Positions 57,835 through 64,000 of a stretch of 64,000 nucleotides of DNA are shown in pieces. The stretch lies in assembly GCF_020524885.1 (NCBI RefSeq), contig NZ_JAIVKJ010000001.1, forward strand, positions 682,001 to 746,000, read 5' to 3'. The position numbers were made by a program, and so were the translations under genes. The notes beneath the pieces were generated by a model. It had not been told where the DNA came from, searched no databases, and worked only from the letters and a program-made list of their open reading frames with translations. The stretch comes from Microbulbifer elongatus. Lineage in GTDB: Bacteria; Pseudomonadota; Gammaproteobacteria; Pseudomonadales; Cellvibrionaceae. Positions within the stretch are counted from its first letter, which is position 1, and each line of letters starts with the position of its first letter.

Positions 57835-57873
57835 ATTCTGGTCAATTGAAACGCTGATCAATTGTAATTCTGG
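57823..57873. repeat. Imperfect direct repeat across the dinG stop
   Basis: CTGATCAATTGAATTCTGG (57823-57841) and CTGATCAATTGTAATTCTGG (57854-57873) differ by one inserted base and are 12 bases apart. The first copy includes the last dinG codons and its stop; the second ends at the yqcC ribosome site (TGGAG). A further TCAATTGA lies between them. It looks like a local duplication. Confidence 0.75.
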
Positions 57874-57878
57874 AGCCT

Positions 57879-58205
57879 ATGAAGTCGATTTACCCCGATA
57901 TCGCCACCCTGTTGCTGGAGCTGGAAGCCGAAATGCGCGCACTGAGCCTGTGGGACATGGAGCCACCGGCACCGGAAGCCCTGGCCAGTACCCAGCCGTT
58001 TTGTGTGGATACCCTGACATTTCCCCAGTGGCTGCAGTTTATCTTTCTACCGCGGATGAGCCGCCTGGTGGAGATGGAGCAACCTTTGCCGCAGAAGTGC
58101 GGGATCGCGCCGATGGCGGAAGAGTATTTCAGCGGAAGCGCGCTGCTCGCCAGCGGATTGACTCGCAAGTTGGTCGAAATAGACGAGCGTCTGGAGAAGG
58201 GCTAG
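57879..58205 (+). CDS. yqcC: YqcC family protein
   Basis: A 108-residue soluble protein of the YqcC family (DUF446): YPDIATLLLELEAEMRALSLWDMEPPAPEAL, FCVDTLTFPQWLQFIFLPRMSRLVE and PLPQKCGIAPMAEEYF are the family blocks. The function is unknown; the protein is all-helical. ATG 57879 has GGAG upstream. It follows dinG by 44 bases and is probably cotranscribed; in other gammaproteobacteria yqcC lies beside truC. Confidence 0.87.
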   Translation: MKSIYPDIATLLLELEAEMRALSLWDMEPPAPEALASTQPFCVDTLTFPQWLQFIFLPRMSRLVEMEQPLPQKCGIAPMAEEYFSGSALLASGLTRKLVEIDERLEKG

Positions 58206-58514
58206 GCCTTGAGCTGGAGGCGTTGGCTGGCGCCGAAGAGATCCTTATGGATAGCGCGGTGCAGCACTGTCGCTTGATTCGTTGTGACTAGTTGGTACCA
58301 TGCGGTTCGGAGAACGGTTCGACACTATGCTTTTCTACGCAATTGCCCGGGGATCCGCTACCTTGGCCCCGGTGCAGTTGCATGGCGGATAAGGTACTAT
58401 CCGGGCTTTGCAAAAATCGGGCAACAGGGACAGCCCGAGTCTCATACCGCCAGGATTACTTAAAAACAGCGCACAAAGGGCCGGCTTCCCGCCCCTAAGG
58501 TATTAATAAAACAG
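58206..58514. other. Intergenic region
   Basis: About 310 bases between yqcC and the retropepsin-like lipoprotein gene. A plus-strand frame at about 58292 has no ribosome site or protein-like composition. No repeat or strong hairpin is evident. The promoter of the protease/transglutaminase/ligase cluster should be here, and TAAAACAG just before 58515 is A-rich without a strong ribosome site. Confidence 0.45.
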
Positions 58515-59198
58515 ATGCGGTTTTTGCCTTCAATTTCTCTATTGCTGGTTCTGCAGCTACTAACCGGCTGTGAAAGCCTGATGTCTGATGAAAATCAGCA
58601 GCCGGTCATCGAACCTGCTCTTCCACCTGCGGAGACGCCCCTGGGGGCCGCCCAGTGCCCGCCTGTGGAGACTGTGGTGTGTGCAGAACCGGAAGTGAAA
58701 GTGGTAGAGCGGGTGATCGAGCGCAACTTTGAGAAAGTTGTGGAAGTGCCTGTGGCCAAAGACAAACTGGTACTGGGCTCGGAAGAGTTCTTTACCATAG
58801 AGCCGGGCGGCCTGCGGCTGCTGGCGCTGGTCGATACCGGTGCCGCAACCAGCTCGCTCAGCGTTGTTGCGCTGACGCCTTTCGAGCGGGATGGCAGCGA
58901 CTGGGTACGCTTCAGCCTCAGCGATGGCAGCGATGCCGAGCCGGTGAAAATCGAATTGCCCATCAAGCGCCATGTTCGAGTGGCGCGCCCCGGGTTCGAT
59001 CGCCAGCGGCGCCCGATTGTCGATATGAGCCTGACCGTGGGTGAAGTAACCCATATGGTGGAGGTGAACCTGGTCGAGCGCGGCGAGTTCGAGTTTCCTC
59101 TCCTGGTGGGGCGCAACTTCCTGAAAGACGCTGCTGTGGTGGATGTCAGCCGCAAGCAGGTGCAGGGTAAGCCCAAGCTTCCTTCCTTTAGTAAATAG
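58515..59198 (+). CDS. Retropepsin-like "ATP-dependent zinc protease" family lipoprotein
   Basis: A 227-residue lipoprotein. The signal peptide ends with LTGC (Cys19), a Pro/Glu-rich linker and a Val/Glu coiled stretch follow, and the C-terminal half is the Zn_protease (RimB-like) domain with the aspartic-protease signature LVDTGAATSS (Asp107) and FPLLVGRNFL, which is retropepsin-like rather than zinc-dependent despite the family name. It is the first of three genes; in many gammaproteobacteria this family travels with the 7TM inactive transglutaminase and an ATP-grasp ligase. It probably acts in the periplasm, anchored to a membrane. Confidence 0.82.
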   Translation: MRFLPSISLLLVLQLLTGCESLMSDENQQPVIEPALPPAETPLGAAQCPPVETVVCAEPEVKVVERVIERNFEKVVEVPVAKDKLVLGSEEFFTIEPGGLRLLALVDTGAATSSLSVVALTPFERDGSDWVRFSLSDGSDAEPVKIELPIKRHVRVARPGFDRQRRPIVDMSLTVGEVTHMVEVNLVERGEFEFPLLVGRNFLKDAAVVDVSRKQVQGKPKLPSFSK

Positions 59199-59305
59199 TT
59201 CCTCTGAATACCTGAAAATGTGTTCCGGTCACTGGCGAATTTGTCAGTAAACGGCAAAAATAAGCGGTCAAAAGCTGTAAACAATCACTAATTGGGGAAT
59301 GGCGA

Positions 59306-60838
59306 ATGTCGCCACGGGCTCAGGTCTATATTCTCGCCGCGCTACTCACTCTCATGGGCGCCGGCCTCACCATCTATAAAAACGTCGAACTGGGCTTCCC
59401 CCTGCTGCCCGGGGAATACCGCACCGTGTGGACTATTGAGGCCAAGGTGCGTTTCACTGCAGACGGCGGTCCCGCAAAAGCTGCGCTTACCCTGCCGCGG
59501 GAACAGCGCAATATGGAAGTGCTGGGGGAAACCTTCAGCTCCTCCGGCTACGGTTTCAATATCATCAGCGAAGACGATGAATATCGCGCGGTCTGGGCCA
59601 AGCGCCAAGCCAGCGGATTGCAGTCGCTGTTTTATCAGCTGGATGTGCACCAGACTCCCGGCGCGGCACTGGAACAGCCGCTGGATCTCAGTACCGAGGT
59701 GGTAAAGCCCATGCTCGGTGCCCGCGAGCAGGAAGCAGTGCGCCAGGCGATTTATTCACTGGTAGAAACGGCGCGTGAACGCTCGTCGGACACCCGCACC
59801 TTTACTTCTGAACTGCTGACTGCTCTGGCGGATAATCGCAATCAGGATCGCAACCTGATTTTCGGCTACTACAAGGGGCGTTCTTTTGTAGACACCGCGC
59901 TGCTGGTGTTGGCAGCGGCAGACATCCCCGCACACCGCATCCGAGGCCTGTATCTAGAGGACGATCGCCGTCGACTGGATCCGGAGGACCTCCTGGAAAT
60001 CTACGATGGCAAACGCTGGGTAGTGTTCGAGCCCCTGAGCGGCTCTCCGGGAGTGCCCAAGAATTTCTTTATCTGGCAGCGCGGCGGTAAAAGTCTGTTG
60101 GACGTGGAAGGCGGACGCAATTCCGGCGTTACCTTCTCGGTCATTTCCAACGATGTACCGGCCCGGGACGTGGCCATGCTGAGTACCAGCCAGGAGAAAG
60201 AAGCCCTGGTGGACTTCTCCATTTACAGCCTGCCTATCGAGCAACAGAGTATTTTTAAACTGATCCTGCTGGTGCCTGTGGGCGCCCTGGTAGTTGTACT
60301 GCTGCGGGTGTTTGTTGGGCTCCGTACCTCCGGTACTTTTATGCCGGTGCTGCTGGCGATCGCCTTTATCGAGACCCAGTTGTTTACCGGTCTCGCCATT
60401 TTCGTCCTGATCCTGATCCTCGGCCTGTGGATACGGTTCTATTTAAGCAGGCTCAACCTGCTCCTTGTGGCGAGGATCGCCGCCGTGGTGGTCACGGTGG
60501 TGATATTGATGGGCGCGATCAGCGTGGTGAGCTACAAGCTCGGTATCGAGCAGGCGCTGACAGTGACCTTCTTCCCGATGATTATTCTGGCCTGGACCAT
60601 TGAGCGTATGTCGATCGTCTGGGAGGAGGATGGTCCTTACGAAGTGGTGGTACAGGCCGGCGGCAGCCTGCTGGTTGCGGTGATCGCCTGGTGGGTGATG
60701 ACCAACCGTTACATCGAGCACTGGACCTTCAACTTCCCCGAGCTGCTGCTGGTACTCCTGGGCTTTATCATGATTGTCGGCAACTACACCGGTTTCCGGT
60801 TGGGTGAACTGTCGCGCTTCCGCCAGCTGGTGCGCTGA
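59306..60838 (+). CDS. Inactive transglutaminase fused to 7TM domain
   Basis: A 510-residue inner-membrane protein. One N-terminal helix (YILAALLTLMGAGLTIYK), a periplasmic Transglut_i_TM/transglutaminase-like region of about residues 30-310 (RSFVDTALLVLAAADIPAHRIRGLYL) that lacks the expected catalytic Cys, and a C-terminal block of about seven helices (from about 315) make up the 7TM_transglut architecture. ATG 59306 is preceded by GGGGA with good spacing. Its stop overlaps the start of the ATP-grasp gene as TGATG. A receptor- or scaffold-like role for a peptide-modifying system is inferred. Confidence 0.85.
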   Translation: MSPRAQVYILAALLTLMGAGLTIYKNVELGFPLLPGEYRTVWTIEAKVRFTADGGPAKAALTLPREQRNMEVLGETFSSSGYGFNIISEDDEYRAVWAKRQASGLQSLFYQLDVHQTPGAALEQPLDLSTEVVKPMLGAREQEAVRQAIYSLVETARERSSDTRTFTSELLTALADNRNQDRNLIFGYYKGRSFVDTALLVLAAADIPAHRIRGLYLEDDRRRLDPEDLLEIYDGKRWVVFEPLSGSPGVPKNFFIWQRGGKSLLDVEGGRNSGVTFSVISNDVPARDVAMLSTSQEKEALVDFSIYSLPIEQQSIFKLILLVPVGALVVVLLRVFVGLRTSGTFMPVLLAIAFIETQLFTGLAIFVLILILGLWIRFYLSRLNLLLVARIAAVVVTVVILMGAISVVSYKLGIEQALTVTFFPMIILAWTIERMSIVWEEDGPYEVVVQAGGSLLVAVIAWWVMTNRYIEHWTFNFPELLLVLLGFIMIVGNYTGFRLGELSRFRQLVR

Positions 60839-61824
60839 TGCAGCTGCCGTCCTTTTTACGCGGTAGTCTTGTCTCGCCCTTTACGCTGAGAAAGCTCGGC
60901 GTACTCGGCATGAATGCGCGCAACGTACATTACATTGCGCGCTACAATGACCGCGACAAATACCCCATTGTTGACGATAAGCTCAATACCAAGCGTCAGG
61001 CCAAGCGTTACCGTATTCCCGTTCCTGAACTGATCGCCGCCTTCGAGACCCAGCCCAGTCGCAAACGGGTAATGGAAGTCATCGAGCCGCTGGAAAAGTT
61101 TGTGATCAAGCCGGCCCGTGGCTCCGGTGGCAAGGGCATTCTTGTGATCGTGGGTCGCGACGGTGATGAATACGTAAAGCCCTCCGGCAACAAAGTCACC
61201 GCTCTGGATATTCAGCGCCACGTGAGCAACATCCACAGTGGTCTTTATAGCCTCGGCGGTAAGCCGGACCGGGTGATGATCGAGGCACTGGTGGATTTTG
61301 ATCCGGTGTTCGACAAATACTCGTTTGAGGGTGTACCGGATATCCGTGTGATCGTGTTTCGCGGTTTCCCGGTAATGGCCATGTTGCGTTGCTCTACCCA
61401 CGACTCTGACGGCAAGGCCAATCTGCACCAGGGCGCTGTGGGCGTCGGGGTTGATCTGGCAACCGGTAAATCCTGTCACGCGGTGCAGCGCGGCATTCGT
61501 ATCGAAAAGCACCCGGATACGGAAATGCCATTTGCGGACCTGCTGGTGCCGGACTGGGGCGACCTGGTGCGTCTGGCGGCGAGCTGCTACGAAATGACCG
61601 GGCTTGGGTACCTGGGGTGCGATATCGTACTGGACCGCAAGCGCGGCCCCTTATTGCTCGAAGCCAACGCCCGCCCGGGCCTCGCTATCCAGATTGCCAA
61701 CGGCGTTGGGCTGCGCACGCGCCTGGAGCATATCGAGGAGATGGACCTGGAGCAGCTGGAAAAAAACGTGGACGAGCGGGTGGCATACTCCATGGATTAT
61801 TTCGCGGCCAAGCCTTTGGCGTGA
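60838..61824 (+). CDS. Alpha-L-glutamate ligase-like ATP-grasp protein
   Basis: A 328-residue ATP-grasp enzyme of the ATPgrasp_ST/RimK-related group. LEKFVIKPARGSGGKGILVI is the ATP-binding loop, VMIEALVDFDPVFDKYSFEGVPDIRVIVFRGFPVMA is the acceptor strand, and LEANARPGLAIQIANGVGL holds the metal-binding Glu/Asn. These enzymes ligate amino acids to a carboxyl through an acyl-phosphate. It overlaps the transglutaminase-7TM gene by one base (TGATG) and ends at the terminator at 61928. The peptide or protein it modifies is not known. Confidence 0.85.
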   Translation: MQLPSFLRGSLVSPFTLRKLGVLGMNARNVHYIARYNDRDKYPIVDDKLNTKRQAKRYRIPVPELIAAFETQPSRKRVMEVIEPLEKFVIKPARGSGGKGILVIVGRDGDEYVKPSGNKVTALDIQRHVSNIHSGLYSLGGKPDRVMIEALVDFDPVFDKYSFEGVPDIRVIVFRGFPVMAMLRCSTHDSDGKANLHQGAVGVGVDLATGKSCHAVQRGIRIEKHPDTEMPFADLLVPDWGDLVRLAASCYEMTGLGYLGCDIVLDRKRGPLLLEANARPGLAIQIANGVGLRTRLEHIEEMDLEQLEKNVDERVAYSMDYFAAKPLA

Positions 61825-61927
61825 CAGAGGGGTAGCCTAAAAGGCGGCCTATGGCGTGAAAGAGGGCTGCGTATATAGGGCTATTGTGTTTTCCTCAAAC
61901 CTACTGTGTGTCGCACAGGTCCAAATG

Positions 61928-61954
61928 GCGAGCCTGATGGCTCGCTTTTTTTTT
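61928..61954 (+). terminator. Intrinsic terminator of the ligase cluster
   Basis: GCGAGCC/GGCTCGC (seven pairs, TGAT loop, 61928-61945) followed by nine T residues, about 100 bases past the ATP-grasp stop. The layout is classical, so transcription of the three-gene cluster should end here. Confidence 0.9.
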
Positions 61955-62133
61955 GCCGGGTGACTAGTGCCCAGGTAAATGAACAGCGGGTGAGGAGGAA
62001 TTTTCGGACATATTGCCCCATCGGGCGCGCTCTACCTTGTATCTCCCCATCGTTACCTTCCTGATTCCTTGAACTGTCGTGCCCATCTTCTACAGTGAGT
62101 AGGCTCCCCTAATACAGACAAGGACCGCTGGGC

Positions 62134-62892
62134 ATGGAAGAACTCTATCGTCGAATAACACGTTCCCAACTGTCTATGCTCATCGCGCTGCTCACCATAA
62201 GCTTTCCGCCCCTGGCTGCAGAGACAGACTCGGAAAAGAAAAATTTCGGGACCTTCGGCGGAAGTCTTTTGATGGCCAGTGACTATATGTTTCGGGGAAT
62301 CTCCAACTCCAATTTAAGGCCCCAAGTTCAGGGGGATTTCAACTGGTCACATGAGGGGGGGCTCTACGCGGGCGTCTGGGCATCGAACACCGATTTCGGT
62401 GGCGATGGCAACAGCATGGAAATCGATCCGTATATCGGGTTCTCGCGAGATATTGGTGAGAGTAATTTCAACTTTGATATCGGCTACTGGAGTTATAACT
62501 ACCCGGGCTCGGAGTTGCGCCTCGACTATGCAGAGGTTTACACCTATTTGAACTACGAGAGCGGCAAGTTCTCGGCAAGTCCCAGTGTGTGGTGGACGGA
62601 TAATTATTTTGGTGAAGATTTTCTCGACGATGTCTCAGCACTGGCCTATGAGGTGACCCTTGGCTATGAGTTCTGCGAAGGACTCGCGTCTTCGGTGCGC
62701 GTTGGTGAGCAGACGTTTGGCTCTGGAAACGACGACCTGGATTTTACCTACTGGGACATTGGTGTGGATTACACGCTGGGAGACTGGAGTATAGGTTTGC
62801 GCTGGCATGACACAGATGGCGTAAGTCCTTTCCTGGCCAACCCCAAGCTGGCGGATGGGGAAATGGTGTTTGGGGTTACCCGTAGCTTTTGA
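62134..62892 (+). CDS. TorF/TIGR02001 family putative porin
   Basis: A 252-residue exported beta-barrel. The signal peptide covers about residues 1-29 (RITRSQLSMLIALLTISFPPLAA), and the body matches TIGR02001: GGSLLMASDYMFRGISNSN, VQGDFNWSHEGGLYAGVWASN and the C-terminal repeated beta pattern ending in ...RSF (terminal Phe, as expected for an outer-membrane barrel). ATG 62134 has AAGGA nine bases upstream. It is separate from the preceding cluster (terminator between) and lies 63 bases before the aldehyde dehydrogenase; the two may be linked to osmolyte uptake, which is speculation. Confidence 0.85.
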   Translation: MEELYRRITRSQLSMLIALLTISFPPLAAETDSEKKNFGTFGGSLLMASDYMFRGISNSNLRPQVQGDFNWSHEGGLYAGVWASNTDFGGDGNSMEIDPYIGFSRDIGESNFNFDIGYWSYNYPGSELRLDYAEVYTYLNYESGKFSASPSVWWTDNYFGEDFLDDVSALAYEVTLGYEFCEGLASSVRVGEQTFGSGNDDLDFTYWDIGVDYTLGDWSIGLRWHDTDGVSPFLANPKLADGEMVFGVTRSF

Positions 62893-62955
62893 CCGTGACC
62901 GGACGCAGTCAGGTGTACGGTGAGTGAAACCGGGATTCCCGGAATGGAGAAATGG

Positions 62956-64000
62956 ATGTCTGACATGGAAGACCGATTGCTTTGGATTCACGGGGATTAT
63001 GTGGCCCCAGAAACCGGGCGTTTCTTTGAGACGCTAAATCCCGCAACAGGTGAGGCTATCTGCCGTGTAGCGGAGGCAGGGCAGGCGGATGTAGACAAAG
63101 CGGTGGTATCGGCACAGAAAGGCCAGGCGGTCTGGCGTGCGATGAGCGGTGCAGAGCGCGGCCGGGTTCTGGTAAAAACTGCGCAGTTACTGCGGGAACA
63201 CTGTGATGCGCTGGCGCGGCTGGAGTCTTTGGATGGTGGTAAGCCCCTCGCCGAAACCCCTGAGGCGGATGTAGGGTCTGCAGCCGATTGTCTCGAGTAT
63301 TTCGGTGGGCAGGCGGCCTCACTACAGGGGGAATATCAGGCGGTTCCCGGTGGTTTTTTCTATACGCGACCAGAACCCCTGGGGGTTTGCGTCGGTATTG
63401 GCGCGTGGAATTATCCAATTCAGATCGCCGCCTGGAAGTCCGCTCCCGCGCTGGCGGCGGGCAATGCAATGATCTTCAAACCGGCGGAGCTCACTCCACT
63501 ATCTGCTCTGAAACTAGCTGAACTGTATAAGCAGGCGGGCTTACCCGATGGTGTTTTCAATGTTGTTCAGGGGATGGCGGACACCGGAAAAATGCTCACT
63601 GCCCATTCTGGCGTTGCGAAAGTTTCGCTGACCGGTGAAGTGGGTACCGGCAAGGCGGTGATGCGGGCCGCAGCGGACTCGTTGAAAAGCGTTACTTTGG
63701 AGCTCGGTGGCAAGTCACCTTTGATCGTATTTGAAGATGCCGACCTGGATAATGCGGTGGGCGCAGCCATGCTCGGTAACTTCTATACCCAGGGGCAGAT
63801 TTGCACCAACAGCACTCGGGTTTTTGTTCATCAATCCATTCGCGATGCGTTTATCGAAAAGCTTGTTGCGCGTACGCAAAAACTCAGACTGGGCGACCCG
63901 CTGGATCCGGATACGGATTTGGGGCCTATGGTGAGTGCCGATCATATGGCCGGGGTGCTGGAATACATAGAAATCGGAAAGAAGGAAGGTGGCTCGGTAC
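62956..64000 (+). CDS. betB: Betaine-aldehyde dehydrogenase (3' end outside window)
   Basis: The first 348 codons of an NAD(P)+-dependent aldehyde dehydrogenase; the frame is open to the right edge. GVCVGIGAWNYPIQ, LAAGNAMIFKPAELTP, the cofactor loop SLTGEVGTGKAVMRAA, LELGGKSPLIVFEDADLD and catalytic Cys283 in GQICTNSTRVF fit BetB (Cys286 in E. coli). It would oxidise betaine aldehyde to the osmoprotectant glycine betaine, which suits a marine lifestyle. ATG 62956 is preceded by GGAGA. A choline oxidase (betA) and regulator (betI) would be expected beyond the edge, but are not seen. Related aldehyde dehydrogenases cannot be fully excluded. Confidence 0.87.
   Translation, partial: MSDMEDRLLWIHGDYVAPETGRFFETLNPATGEAICRVAEAGQADVDKAVVSAQKGQAVWRAMSGAERGRVLVKTAQLLREHCDALARLESLDGGKPLAETPEADVGSAADCLEYFGGQAASLQGEYQAVPGGFFYTRPEPLGVCVGIGAWNYPIQIAAWKSAPALAAGNAMIFKPAELTPLSALKLAELYKQAGLPDGVFNVVQGMADTGKMLTAHSGVAKVSLTGEVGTGKAVMRAAADSLKSVTLELGGKSPLIVFEDADLDNAVGAAMLGNFYTQGQICTNSTRVFVHQSIRDAFIEKLVARTQKLRLGDPLDPDTDLGPMVSADHMAGVLEYIEIGKKEGGSV

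Overview
The window reads as chromosomal DNA of a Gram-negative gammaproteobacterium, most likely a marine member of the Cellvibrionales and possibly Microbulbifer-like. This rests on gene content and order: leuS-lptE-holA, miaB-phoH-ybeY-corC-lnt, OMPLA, a TIGR02001-type porin, a DUF3549 protein and an inactive-transglutaminase/ATP-grasp cluster. The genus is an inference. No rRNA, tRNA, CRISPR array, prophage or insertion sequence was recognised.

Positions 1-9413 are visibly A/T-richer than the rest and form a surface-glycan locus. A GT-C-like membrane protein with a TPR-like tail (cut by the left edge) and a dolichol-phosphate-mannose-type glycosyltransferase lie on the plus strand. A convergent minus-strand run holds a UDP-sugar dehydrogenase, a Wzx-type flippase, an FkbM methyltransferase and three glycosyltransferases. 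This is the accessory part of the window and probably varies between strains.

Positions 9.9-25.5 kb hold mostly single-gene metabolic and stress functions. They include an exported peroxiredoxin-like protein, a glycerophosphodiesterase, a flavin reductase beside a double-rubredoxin/rubredoxin-reductase fusion, carbonic anhydrase, a GNAT enzyme, a first NfeD/SPFH pair, outer-membrane phospholipase A, a Nudix enzyme, an Orn/Lys/Arg decarboxylase followed by an SDR, and an AidB-type acyl-CoA dehydrogenase.

Positions 25.5-39.7 kb are conserved housekeeping operons on the minus strand: leuS-lptE-holA and miaB-phoH-ybeY-corC-lnt. They serve translation, outer-membrane LPS assembly, lipoprotein maturation, rRNA processing and tRNA modification.

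Positions 39.7-50.2 kb hold a small M9-type collagenase-like protease, an unassigned two-gene membrane system (a four-TM coiled-coil protein plus a vWA-like protein), an LpxH-like phosphoesterase overlapping an OlsF-like bifunctional acyltransferase, a second NfeD/SPFH pair, and pgi.

Positions 50.2-64 kb carry a tiny lipoprotein, DUF3549-nhaC, a PlsC-type acyltransferase, dinG-yqcC, the retropepsin-like protease / 7TM inactive transglutaminase / ATP-grasp ligase cluster, a TIGR02001 porin, and a betaine-aldehyde dehydrogenase cut by the right edge.

The least explained structure is a family of about 117-127 bp nested palindromes, with five copies between genes at 27.1, 37.5, 48.3, 48.5 and 55.3 kb. 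They share a GTGGCGG left end, a conserved linker and an inner hairpin. Their outer arms differ in sequence between copies but remain complementary within each copy.
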